A stretch of 18,891 bases of DNA from an uncultured Mycoplasmatota bacterium (GTDB lineage: Bacteria; Bacillota_I; Bacilli_A; RF39; UBA660): positions 1-18,891 of the forward strand of contig CAOJKG010000011.1 in the NCBI GenBank assembly GCA_948437815.1, read 5' to 3'. The notes under the pieces were generated by a model. It saw nothing but the letters and a program-made list of their open reading frames with translations, was not told the DNA's origin and did no database searches. Made by a program: the position numbers and the translations under genes. Below, in pieces: positions 1 to 7,554 of the stretch; position 1 is the stretch's first letter, and the number at the start of each line of letters is the position of its first letter.

Positions 1-1
1 T

Positions 2-2992
2 GATTTATATCGTCGTATTATTAATCGTAATAATCGTTTAAGAAAATTATTAGAACTTGGAGCTCCTACTATTATCGTTCAAAATGAAAAACGTATGCTT
101 CAAGAAGCTGTGGATTCATTATTTGATAATGGAAGACGTGGTAGAAGTATTACAGCAGCTGGTAATAGACCTCTTAAATCTTTATCTAGTATGTTAAAGG
201 GTAAACAAGGTCGTTTCCGTCAAAACTTACTTGGTAAACGTGTTGACTATTCAGGTCGTTCAGTTATCGTTGTTGGACCAAATCTTAAAATGTATCAATG
301 TGGTATACCTAAAGAAATGGCTATTGAATTATTTAAACCACATGTTATTCATGGTTTAGTTGAAAGAGGTTTAGCTCATAATATAAAAGGTGCTAAAAAG
401 TTAATTGATCAAAGAGATGAATGTGTATGGGATATTGTTGAAGATGTTATTACAGAACATCCAGTATTATTAAACCGTGCTCCAACTCTTCATAGACTTG
501 GTATTCAAGCATTTGAACCAAAACTTGTTGGGGGAAAAGCTATTAGATTACACCCACTTGTTTGTACAGGATTTAATGCTGACTTCGATGGTGACCAAAT
601 GGCCGTTCATATACCACTTTCAGAAGAAGCTAAAGCAGAAGCTAGAATTTTAATGTTATCTGCTAGTAATATCTTAAATCCAAAAGATGGTAAACCAATC
701 GTTACTCCTTCTCAAGATATGGTTTTAGGTAATTGTTACTTAACTATTGAAAAGAAGGGCGAAGAAAACGAAGGTAAAGTATATAAAAATAGTAATGAAG
801 CTTTAATGGCTTATGAAAGAAGAGAAATAACTCTTCATACAAGAATTGCTATTCCAGTTAAATCATTTAAATATAAATTATTTACTGAAGAACAACAAGA
901 TAAATATTTAGTTACAACTGTTGGAAAATTAATCTTTAATGAAATATTACCTGATTCATTCCCTTATGTAAATGAAGGAACTAAAGATAATATTGAAGGT
1001 ATTACACCTAATAAGTATTTTATTCCAATGGGTGAAGATATTCCAAAGTTTATTAGTGAATTAGAACTTCAAAAACCTTTTGTTAAAAAGACTTTAGAAT
1101 GGTTAATCGCTCAAGTATTTAAAAGATATAAAACAACTGAAACTTCTATTATGCTTGATAAATTAAAAGATTTAGGTTTTAAATATTCTACTGTTGCAGG
1201 TATCACTGTATCTATTAGTGATGTTGTAAGAAGTAAAAAGAAACCAGAAATTATTCAAAAAGCTAAAGAAAGAGTTGAAAAGGTTAATAAACAATTTAAA
1301 CGTGGTTTAATAACTGATGAAGAGCGTTATAATAGTGTAATTGGTATTTGGACAGAAGCCAATGACGAAGTAAAAAAAGAGTTGCAAGAAATATCAGCTG
1401 GAGATTTTGATAATCCAATCTTCATGATGATGAACTCTAGCGCGCGTGGTTCAATTTCAAACTTTACACAACTTGCTGGTATGCGTGGACTTATGGCTAA
1501 ACCAGATGGTTCAACAGTTGAAATTCCAATCACTTCATGTTTTATTGAAGGACTAGATGTATCAGAATTCTTCTTATCAACACATGGCTCTAGAAAGGGT
1601 TCTGCCGATACAGCTTTACGTACAGCCGATTCAGGTTACTTAACTCGTCGTTTAGTTGATGTTGCTCAAGATATAATCGTTAAAGAATTTGATTGTGGAA
1701 CTATTACTGGTGTTGAAGTTTATGATTTATTAAATGATAAAGATGGTGCGGTTATTGAATCTTTACAAGAACGTATTTTAGGTAGATATACTGCTAAGAA
1801 AGTGTTAGACCCTAATACAAAAGAAGTAATCGTTGATAAAGATGAAATGATCAATGAAAATATTGCAGCTAAAATTGTTAAAGCTGGAGTTAAGAAAGTA
1901 GAAATTAGAAGTGTTCTAACTTGTAAAACTAAAAATGGTGTATGTCAAAAATGTTATGGACGTAACCTTGCAACTGGTAACTTAGTTGAAACAGGAGAAG
2001 CTGTTGGTATTATGGCAGCACAATCAATTGGTGAACCAGGTACTCAGCTTACAATGCGTACATTCCATACTGGTGGTGTTGCTGGTGGAGACGATATTAC
2101 TCAAGGTCTTCCTCGTGTTGAAGAATTATTTGAAGCTCGTACTCCTAAATTTAAAGCAACAGTATCTGAGATTAATGGTAAAGTAATTCATATCGAAGAC
2201 CAAGGCGGTAAACATAAAGTTGTAGTAGAAAATGAAGCGGGTGTTCGTGAACATATCACTAATTACAATACTAAATTACGTGTTGAAGAAGGAGATATGG
2301 TTGTTGCAGGACAAAAGCTTACTGAAGGTTCTATTGCACCAAAAGAATTACTTGCAGTTACAGATCCTCTTACAGCAGAAGAATATATCTTAAAAGAAAT
2401 TCAAGCAGTTTATAAATTACAAGGTGTTGATATTAATGATAAACACGTTGAAATTATTGTTAAACGTATGATTAATAAAGTTAGAATTGTTGATGCTGGA
2501 GATACAGAATTTGTAGAAGGTTTATCTGTTTCATTACATGACTTTACAGAAGGTAATAAACCTGTAATTCTTCGTGGTGGCGTACCTGCGACTGGTAGAC
2601 CAATTATGCTTGGTATTACTAAATCTTCTTTAGAGACAGATAGTTATTTATCAGCTGCTTCATTCCAAGAAACTACAAGAGTTTTAACAGATGCAGCGAT
2701 AAAAGGTAAAGTTGACTACTTAAGAGGTTTAAAAGAAAACGTTATTATTGGTAAACTTATTCCAGCTGGAACAGGTGCTCGTGAATATAGTGATATTGAT
2801 TTATACCTTGAAAAAGAATTTATGGATGATGATGCTTCTGAATTCTTAGAAGATAAATTTTTGGAAGAAGAAGAAATAACAGACGAAATAGAGAACAATA
2901 ATGTACTTGATGAAGAAGTAGAAGAAACTACAGAAAAAGAAGTTGTTCTTGATGTTTTAGAAGATATTCCAGAAACAGAAGAAAGCGAATAA
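2..2992 (+). CDS. rpoC: DNA-directed RNA polymerase subunit beta' (5'-truncated by window edge)
   Basis: Largest catalytic subunit of RNA polymerase. The frame is open from base 2, so the window enters the gene; 996 residues are visible and about 280 N-terminal residues (clamp and first zinc site) lie outside. The catalytic Mg-binding motif NADFDGD is at 575-595. Further along come a bridge-helix region (ADTALRTADSGYLTRRLVDV), the second zinc site (EFDCG, then CKTKNGVCQKC) and the trigger loop (GEPGTQLTMRTFHTGG). The end matches Bacillus RpoC up to IIGKLIPAGTG. It is followed by a tail starting near 2822 in which 27 of 56 residues are Asp or Glu. The gene uses CGT arginine codons more than the orphan neighbours, as expected for high expression. 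It is not followed by ribosomal protein genes but by an orphan with its own promoter. Confidence 0.98.
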   Translation, partial: DLYRRIINRNNRLRKLLELGAPTIIVQNEKRMLQEAVDSLFDNGRRGRSITAAGNRPLKSLSSMLKGKQGRFRQNLLGKRVDYSGRSVIVVGPNLKMYQCGIPKEMAIELFKPHVIHGLVERGLAHNIKGAKKLIDQRDECVWDIVEDVITEHPVLLNRAPTLHRLGIQAFEPKLVGGKAIRLHPLVCTGFNADFDGDQMAVHIPLSEEAKAEARILMLSASNILNPKDGKPIVTPSQDMVLGNCYLTIEKKGEENEGKVYKNSNEALMAYERREITLHTRIAIPVKSFKYKLFTEEQQDKYLVTTVGKLIFNEILPDSFPYVNEGTKDNIEGITPNKYFIPMGEDIPKFISELELQKPFVKKTLEWLIAQVFKRYKTTETSIMLDKLKDLGFKYSTVAGITVSISDVVRSKKKPEIIQKAKERVEKVNKQFKRGLITDEERYNSVIGIWTEANDEVKKELQEISAGDFDNPIFMMMNSSARGSISNFTQLAGMRGLMAKPDGSTVEIPITSCFIEGLDVSEFFLSTHGSRKGSADTALRTADSGYLTRRLVDVAQDIIVKEFDCGTITGVEVYDLLNDKDGAVIESLQERILGRYTAKKVLDPNTKEVIVDKDEMINENIAAKIVKAGVKKVEIRSVLTCKTKNGVCQKCYGRNLATGNLVETGEAVGIMAAQSIGEPGTQLTMRTFHTGGVAGGDDITQGLPRVEELFEARTPKFKATVSEINGKVIHIEDQGGKHKVVVENEAGVREHITNYNTKLRVEEGDMVVAGQKLTEGSIAPKELLAVTDPLTAEEYILKEIQAVYKLQGVDINDKHVEIIVKRMINKVRIVDAGDTEFVEGLSVSLHDFTEGNKPVILRGGVPATGRPIMLGITKSSLETDSYLSAASFQETTRVLTDAAIKGKVDYLRGLKENVIIGKLIPAGTGAREYSDIDLYLEKEFMDDDASEFLEDKFLEEEEITDEIENNNVLDEEVEETTEKEVVLDVLEDIPETEESE

Positions 2993-3009
2993 TAGTAGCT
3001 TTCTTTTTT
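2977..3009 (+). terminator. rpoC intrinsic terminator overlapping the stop codon
   Basis: The arm 2977-2986, ending in GAAAGC, pairs with 2998-3007, starting GCTTTC: 10 bp including one G-U, with an 11-nt loop that contains the TAA stop (2990-2992). A T-run follows from 3004. The 5' arm is coding sequence for the last RpoC residues. Confidence 0.7.
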
Positions 3010-3024
3010 ATTTTATGTTATAAT
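2996..3024 (+). promoter_or_regulatory. sigma-A extended -10 promoter for the orphan gene at 3051
   Basis: The extended -10 is TGTTATAAT (3016-3024). A hexamer 17 nt upstream is TAGCTT (2996-3001), a poor -35 that lies in the 3' arm of the rpoC terminator. The predicted start near 3031 leaves a leader of about 20 nt. The same arrangement recurs at 3567-3595. Confidence 0.6.
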
Positions 3025-3050
3025 TTTTATTATGTGGAAGGGTGATTATG

Positions 3051-3551
3051 ATGTATCAAACAGATGATATAGAAAATGGTATTACAATTAAAGACTGTTT
3101 TAAAAATTTAGTAGAGCTTGCTTGGGAAACTAAAACTGTTGATCCTAGTTTAGCAGACAAATTTTTTGATATTTTGGTTGAATGCTTAGGAGTGGATTTT
3201 AGATTAGCTTTTGATGTAGAGAGAGATCGTGATCTTGTTCTTAATGGAAATACTGCAATTTTGATATTAAATAATTTTAGGAATGTATCAGCTTGTACTA
3301 GTAGTATTGATTCATTATTTAGTAATTTTTCTTACATGGTAAAAGATAGAAGATTTAGTCATGAATATATGGAATATTTACAATCTAGAAAGACTGTTTT
3401 ATTAGAATTAATAGCTTACCAAAATAATGTTGTTAGTAAAAATAATAATGTTGAAGAAACGTTTAAGCTTACTACTTTAAATAATGATATTACTTTAATT
3501 GATGCAAGATTAGCTTTAGTAAGTGAAAATTTAGATACTAGAGGAAGATAA
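3051..3551 (+). CDS. hypothetical protein, 166 aa
   Basis: I do not recognise this protein. It is soluble-looking, with no signal peptide or membrane segment, and rich in predicted helix; the acidic N-terminal half contains the stretch DKFFDILVECLG. An in-frame GTG (3042) lies inside the ribosome binding site GGAAGGGTGATT and is unlikely to be the start. ATG occurs at 3048 and 3051. I chose 3051 because it puts 5 nt between GGTGA and the start, like the 4-6 nt seen at other genes here. It has its own promoter and is flanked by terminators on both sides, so it is probably a monocistronic unit. No function is inferred. Confidence 0.8.
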   Translation: MYQTDDIENGITIKDCFKNLVELAWETKTVDPSLADKFFDILVECLGVDFRLAFDVERDRDLVLNGNTAILILNNFRNVSACTSSIDSLFSNFSYMVKDRRFSHEYMEYLQSRKTVLLELIAYQNNVVSKNNNVEETFKLTTLNNDITLIDARLALVSENLDTRGR

Positions 3552-3555
3552 ATTT

Positions 3556-3579
3556 AAGAAAGTTTGTAGCTTTCTTTTT
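3556..3579 (+). terminator. intrinsic terminator after the 166-aa orphan
   Basis: AAGAAAG (3556-3562) pairs with CTTTCTT (3570-3576): a perfect 7-bp stem with a 7-nt loop, followed by T's to 3579. Its 3' half resembles the rpoC terminator (GTAGCTTTCTTTTT in both). Confidence 0.75.
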
Positions 3580-3595
3580 CTTTATGTGTTAAGAT
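3567..3595 (+). promoter_or_regulatory. extended -10 promoter for the gene at 3618
   Basis: The extended -10 is TGTTAAGAT (3587-3595). The hexamer 17 nt upstream is again TAGCTT (3567-3572), in the terminator 3' arm. The predicted leader is about 16 nt. Confidence 0.55.
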
Positions 3596-3617
3596 ATTTT
3601 ATATTTGGGGGATAGGT

Positions 3618-4451
3618 ATGGAATTAAATAGATTAATAAGTGTTGAAGAAAAAATAGAAATGGGTTTTATAGCTTTAGCTAAACTAGAAGCTTGTGGGTT
3701 AAGTGCAAGTTTTGAATATGAAGAAACTATTAAGGTTATTAATGATTGTGTAAATCAAGAGAAACATTTATTGGGCTCTTTATCTAGTGAGGAAATTTTA
3801 AATTTTAGGAAAGAAATATTGAAACATTGTAATAATAGAGGCTTGTCTTTGGCTTTAGGTTATTTAACAAATTCTTGTTATTATAGATTACTTAACATTA
3901 TTAATAGTATGCTTGGTAGTGAATCATATGATTATGCAATGTATTTACGTTATGATTTGAATCAAATTATATTTTTATTTTTAGATTATTTAATTAATAA
4001 TGATGCTTATGAGGAAATAAGAGATGAGTTAATACTTTATAAATATAATCTAATATTTATGAATCATTTAAGTGAAGAAGATTTTTTGCAAACAAGAAAT
4101 ATTGATATTATTAATATTGAATCAAAAAATTTTAAGACAGATTGTAATCCCGATTTGATATTTGTTGATAAATCTTTATTAATTTTAGAAGGTAGGGAAC
4201 ATGTTGATACTTTAGAAAAATATGGAGATAATTTTAAAGAAAGTAATAATTATTTTGCTTTAGTAATGATTTCAATTTTAGAATTAATCGCAAGATTAGT
4301 GCTTAGTGAAGAAGAAATATTACAATATTTACAAAATGATTTTCAATATTTAATGGAAGCAGAAGGTGTTTCTTTAGATGTTAAAAATTTGATTCAAGAA
4401 ATGCTAAATATTTTAGAACAATTAAAAGATAGAATAGAAGTTGCAAGATAA
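3618..4451 (+). CDS. hypothetical helical protein, 277 aa
   Basis: I do not recognise this protein. It appears almost entirely alpha-helical and acidic, with no signal peptide. The stretch DLNQIIFLFLDYLI near residue 115 is hydrophobic but too short and amphipathic to call a membrane segment. The ATG follows the ribosome binding site GGGGGAT (3607-3613). The promoter sits directly upstream in the preceding terminator. Arginine is mainly AGA, unlike rpoC, which suggests modest expression. It could be a lineage-specific scaffold or regulatory protein, but nothing in the sequence fixes a role. Confidence 0.8.
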   Translation: MELNRLISVEEKIEMGFIALAKLEACGLSASFEYEETIKVINDCVNQEKHLLGSLSSEEILNFRKEILKHCNNRGLSLALGYLTNSCYYRLLNIINSMLGSESYDYAMYLRYDLNQIIFLFLDYLINNDAYEEIRDELILYKYNLIFMNHLSEEDFLQTRNIDIINIESKNFKTDCNPDLIFVDKSLLILEGREHVDTLEKYGDNFKESNNYFALVMISILELIARLVLSEEEILQYLQNDFQYLMEAEGVSLDVKNLIQEMLNILEQLKDRIEVAR

Positions 4452-4465
4452 AAAACTTTATTTTT
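4437..4465 (+). terminator. weak intrinsic terminator overlapping the stop codon
   Basis: GAAGTT (4437-4442) pairs with AACTTT (4454-4459): 6 bp including one G-U, with an 11-nt loop holding the TAA. It is followed by A and TTTTT. The layout matches the other junctions but the stem is short. Confidence 0.4.
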
Positions 4466-4485
4466 ACTTTTTAGTATGATATACT
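4457..4485 (+). promoter_or_regulatory. extended -10 promoter for the Ig-like protein gene
   Basis: The extended -10 is TGATATACT (4477-4485). A weak -35, TTTATT (4457-4462), sits 17 nt upstream in the 3' arm of the preceding hairpin. The predicted leader is about 16 nt. Confidence 0.55.
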
Positions 4486-4507
4486 TGTTTTAAGAGTAGG
4501 TGAAGTT

Positions 4508-5788
4508 ATGAAGTATGTACTTGGTTGGGGTGCTATATTGTTATTTTTTGGTGGTTTAGTTATTGGAGGTTTCTTTTTAGTTAAGAATGTTAGTACAGAT
4601 GTTTTTTCTTATAAAGAAGTAGAAGAATTAAATTATGGAGATTATGATATAACAGATTTTGTTAAACAAAAAATAGAATGTAAAAAGAATGAATGTACTT
4701 TTAAAAAGAAAAAAGTAACTTATACTTTATCAGAAATAAAGAGTCTTGGTAAACAAAAAATTGATTTAGAAATAGAATACGATAAAGAAAAATATAAACA
4801 TACTTTTGAAGTTGATATAATAGATAAAAAAGCTCCAGAAATTGTTTTAAGTGAAAAATATGCAGTATTAAATGTTAATAGTAAATGGGATAGTAAAAGT
4901 TATATTACTAGTGTATCTGATAATTTTGATGAACTTAGTATTGACGAAATAGAAATTGAAGATAGTGTTAATACAAAAAAAATAGGAGATTATGAAGTTA
5001 TTTATAAAGTAAAAGATAGTTCTGGTAATGAGACTAAAAGTATTTTAAAAGTAATGATTAAAGATCCTAATACAAAAGTAGAAATTCCAAAAGAAGAGAC
5101 TCCTAGTACACCAACTGTTAAAGAAAATGAAAAGTTTGAAGCTAGAATAAGTACAACAGGTATGTATGATTTTAATAATATTTTGAATCAAGATAATAAA
5201 ACTGGTAGTACTACGAAAGAGATTACAGTGACTAATAATGTGACTATTAATTTTAGTTTTGATTTAAAAGGGAGTGGAGCATATACAGTTGGATTAAATA
5301 TTTCTAGTAAAGATGAAACACCAACGAATGCTAAGGATTTTAGTTGTGGTATTAATTCTCTTGATTATTGCTATAAAGATACAATTGACACTAATCATAA
5401 ATATTCATATTCTTTTAAAGAAGAAGGAACTTATTATATTTATATAGTATTTAAAGATAGAATGAATAATGTTACTTTGGAACAAAAAATTAAACTTATT
5501 ATAAAGGGCTCAGATGAACTTCAAGATGTTGAGTTTAAACATTCAGAAGCTAATGGTAAAGAATACATTTATGTGTATATTTATGGTGGAAAAGATCCTG
5601 AGATTGATGATGTAAATTTTGAGACTGATGATGAAAGATATTATGAGCCTAATAATATTTCTAATTTAATGACTGATTATGGTAGTTATATGACTTTAGA
5701 TTTTAAAAAAGGCTGTTATTATAAACTTAAGGTAGTTGTTAAAGATGGAAATAAAAAAATTGAAAAAACACTTACAATTCAAAAATAA
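4508..5788 (+). CDS. membrane-anchored protein with bacterial Ig-like (DUF5011-type) domain
   Basis: A 426-residue protein. Residues about 6-26 form one strong hydrophobic segment after a single lysine, with no lipobox, so it is probably an uncleaved anchor with the rest outside the cell. Residues about 34-106 are beta-rich. Residues about 107-186 look like a DUF5011/Ig-like repeat: the phrase KKAPEIVL opens it and GDYEVIYKVKDSSGNETKS closes it, the usual last two strands of that fold. A Pro/Thr/Glu linker (about 187-208) leads to a C-terminal beta-rich half (about 209-426) containing a similar strand pair (KEEGTYYIYIVFKDRMNNV). Ig-like repeats of this type occur in cell-surface adhesins and enzymes; no catalytic domain is visible. 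The start is ATG 4508 after AGGTGA. Its substrate or partner is unknown. Confidence 0.8.
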   Translation: MKYVLGWGAILLFFGGLVIGGFFLVKNVSTDVFSYKEVEELNYGDYDITDFVKQKIECKKNECTFKKKKVTYTLSEIKSLGKQKIDLEIEYDKEKYKHTFEVDIIDKKAPEIVLSEKYAVLNVNSKWDSKSYITSVSDNFDELSIDEIEIEDSVNTKKIGDYEVIYKVKDSSGNETKSILKVMIKDPNTKVEIPKEETPSTPTVKENEKFEARISTTGMYDFNNILNQDNKTGSTTKEITVTNNVTINFSFDLKGSGAYTVGLNISSKDETPTNAKDFSCGINSLDYCYKDTIDTNHKYSYSFKEEGTYYIYIVFKDRMNNVTLEQKIKLIIKGSDELQDVEFKHSEANGKEYIYVYIYGGKDPEIDDVNFETDDERYYEPNNISNLMTDYGSYMTLDFKKGCYYKLKVVVKDGNKKIEKTLTIQK

Positions 5789-5791
5789 TTA

Positions 5792-5820
5792 TTGCATATA
5801 ATAATAATGTGTTATATAAT
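5792..5820 (+). promoter_or_regulatory. promoter of the glyS leader
   Basis: The -35 is TTGCAT (5792-5797), the spacer 17 nt, and the -10 TATAAT (5815-5820). The predicted start near 5827 falls at the base of T-box Stem I. Confidence 0.75.
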
Positions 5821-5825
5821 TTAGG

Positions 5826-5955
5826 TATACAAGCGATGAAGGATGTGGCGAATCCGGAGCTATATAAAAAATAAAGGTGATTTCTCTAGAAGGAATAAGT
5901 AGGGTGGAACCGCGGAATGTATTTTCGTCCCTATTTGTTTCTTTTAGAGTTTTTT
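5826..5955 (+). promoter_or_regulatory. T-box riboswitch (glycine), very short Stem I
   Basis: This leader senses uncharged tRNA-Gly and controls glyS. The T-box motif AGGGTGGAACCGCGG (5901-5915) is unmistakable, and TGGA at 5905-5908 can pair with a UCCA tRNA 3' end, matching the U discriminator of bacterial tRNA-Gly. Stem I is only 5826-5866: TATA/TATA and AGC/GCT basal pairs, a kink-turn (bulge 5835-5837; G5838·A5858 and A5839·G5857), then GGAT/ATCC closing the 7-nt loop GTGGCGA (5845-5851). The loop carries the Gly codon GGC (5847-5849) followed by purines. A candidate Stem III is 5880-5885 with 5891-5896. The usual distal part of Stem I and any Stem II are absent. T-box identity is certain; the Stem I details are a hand fold. 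Confidence 0.92.
5884..5955 (+). terminator. T-box-controlled terminator enclosing the T-box motif
   Basis: Bases 5884-5904 pair with 5929-5949 in 21 consecutive pairs (17 Watson-Crick, 4 G-U). The 24-nt loop holds the T-box sequence, and TTTTTT follows at 5950-5955. Forming it breaks candidate Stem III but shares the AGGG/CCCT pairs with the antiterminator. Confidence 0.75.
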
Positions 5956-5972
5956 ATTTAGGAGGAGAAAAA

Positions 5973-7352
5973 ATGGAAAAAGTAACACAAGATACAATAG
6001 TTAATTATTGTAAACAATATGGTTTTATATTTCAAGGTAGTGAAATATATGGAGGACTTGCTAATACTTGGGATTATGGACCTCTTGGAAGAGAATTAAA
6101 AGAAAATATTAGACGCGCTTGGTGGAAAAAATTTATGCAAGAAAATCCATATAATTATGGACTTGATAGTGCAATTTTAATGAATCCTGAGGTATGGGTA
6201 GCTAGTGGACATGTAACTAATTTTAATGATCCATTAATAGATTGTAAAGCTTGTAAAGCAAGGCATAGAGCAGATAAATTAATTGAGGAATTTACAAATG
6301 GTATGGAAACTGGTGATGGTTGGAGTAATGAAAAATTAGAGAACTATATTACTACAAATGATATCAAATGTCCTAAATGTGGTAAACAAGATTTTACTTC
6401 AATCCGTAAATTTAATTTGCTTTTCGAAACATCTATGGGGGTTACAGAAGATTCTAAATCAAGTGTATATTTAAGGGGAGAAACAGCACAAGGTATATTT
6501 GTTAATTTCTTAAATGTTCAAAGAAGTATGAGACTCAAAGTGCCTTTTGGTATTTGTCAAACTGGTAAAAGCTTTAGAAATGAAATTACACCAGGAAACT
6601 TTATTTTTAGAACTAGAGAATTTGAACAAATGGAATTAGAATTCTTTTGTAAACCAGGTGAAGATTTAGAATGGTTTGGTTATTGGAAAAATTACTGCTT
6701 GGATTTCTTAAAGAGTTTAGGTTTAAAAAAAGAAAATTTAAGATATCGTGATCATGCAAAAGAAGAATTATCTTTTTATAGTAAAGCTACAACTGATATA
6801 GAATATTTATTCCCAATGGGTTGGGGAGAACTTTGGGGTGTTGCAGATCGTACTGATTATGATTTAGGCGTTCATACAGGACATTCTAAGACAGACCTTA
6901 GATATTTAGATCCTGATACTAATGAAAAATATTTACCATATGTTATTGAGCCTAGTGTGGGATTAGATAGACTTTTATATGCAGTATTAACAGATGCTTA
7001 TACAGTAGAAGAATTAGAAAATGGGGATTCAAGAGAAGTATTAAGAATTCATCCAGCTTTAGCACCAATAAAAGTAACTATTTTACCTTTAATTAAAAAA
7101 GTTCATGGGGAGAAGGCTAATGATGTGTATGCTATTTTATGTAAAGATTTTATGTGTTCTATGGATACAACTGGTTCTATTGGTAAAAGATATAGAAGAA
7201 GTGATGCGGTTGGAACACCACTTTGTATTACTATAGATGATGAGACTATTAATAATGATACAGTTACAATAAGACTTAGAGATACAATGGAACAAATTAC
7301 AATGCCTATAAAGGAATTAAAAAAATATATTGAAGAAACTATTAAGTTTTAA
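5973..7352 (+). CDS. glyS: glycyl-tRNA synthetase, homodimeric class II type
   Basis: Charges tRNA-Gly with glycine using ATP. The 459-residue protein is the single-chain (alpha-2) form, not the split GlyQ/GlyS form. The N-terminus contains the family phrase GGLANTWDYGPLG (27-39). Four cysteines in CKAC (91-94) and CPKC (133-136) look like the zinc site. Class II motif 2 is FRNEITPGNFIF (201-212) running into REFEQMELEF. Motif 3 is EPSVGLDRLL (326-335). The anticodon-binding domain spans about 365-459. The open frame extends upstream into the T-box RNA, but ATG 5973 has a strong AGGAGG site (5960-5965) and gives the family N-terminus. Transcription into the gene is gated by the T-box terminator. 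It is a single-gene unit. Confidence 0.97.
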   Translation: MEKVTQDTIVNYCKQYGFIFQGSEIYGGLANTWDYGPLGRELKENIRRAWWKKFMQENPYNYGLDSAILMNPEVWVASGHVTNFNDPLIDCKACKARHRADKLIEEFTNGMETGDGWSNEKLENYITTNDIKCPKCGKQDFTSIRKFNLLFETSMGVTEDSKSSVYLRGETAQGIFVNFLNVQRSMRLKVPFGICQTGKSFRNEITPGNFIFRTREFEQMELEFFCKPGEDLEWFGYWKNYCLDFLKSLGLKKENLRYRDHAKEELSFYSKATTDIEYLFPMGWGELWGVADRTDYDLGVHTGHSKTDLRYLDPDTNEKYLPYVIEPSVGLDRLLYAVLTDAYTVEELENGDSREVLRIHPALAPIKVTILPLIKKVHGEKANDVYAILCKDFMCSMDTTGSIGKRYRRSDAVGTPLCITIDDETINNDTVTIRLRDTMEQITMPIKELKKYIEETIKF

Positions 7353-7396
7353 TTTGTAAATGTAGTGTCTTTTCATATTTAATTTAGATTTATGTA

Positions 7397-7425
7397 TTTA
7401 CAATTTGAATTCCATACTATATAAT
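7397..7425 (+). promoter_or_regulatory. metK promoter
   Basis: The -35 is TTTACA (7397-7402), the spacer 17 nt, and the -10 TATAAT (7420-7425). The predicted start near 7432 lies about 20 nt ahead of the riboswitch. Confidence 0.8.
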
Positions 7426-7450
7426 TCAATTATAAATAATTTTAAATATT

Positions 7451-7550
7451 TACCTTATTAAGAGCGATGGAGGGAATAGGCCCAAAGAAGTCCAGCAACC
7501 TATTTAAGTTAGGTGCTAAATCCTACGGTAAAACCGAAAGATGAGGATAG
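7451..7550 (+). promoter_or_regulatory. SAM-I (S-box) riboswitch
   Basis: Binds S-adenosylmethionine and turns metK off. The S-box core is clear: GGAGGGA (7469-7475), GGCCC (7479-7483), CAGCAACC (7493-7500), AGGTGCTAAATCC (7511-7523) and the P4 hairpin CGGT-AAA-ACCG (7526-7536). P1 pairs CCTTAT (7453-7458) with ATGAGG (7541-7546). The antiterminator would pair AAAGATGA (7537-7544) with TTATCTTT (7570-7577), using the 3' strand of P1, so ligand-stabilised P1 frees the terminator. Confidence 0.95.
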
Positions 7551-7554
7551 TCAT

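Noticed and set aside
1327..2898. Short open frames inside rpoC (minus 1327-1533 and 2716-2898, plus 1986-2186)
   Set aside because: They lie within a highly conserved coding sequence in other frames, lack ribosome binding sites and resemble no protein.
5877..5972. N-terminal extension of glyS or a leader peptide in the T-box region
   Set aside because: The frame runs through the T-box and terminator RNA, and the family N-terminus and strong ribosome binding site are at 5973.
7336..7350. AAACT/AGTTT hairpin at the glyS stop as a terminator
   Set aside because: The stem is short with a 4-nt loop and only a broken T-run; it is too weak to list.
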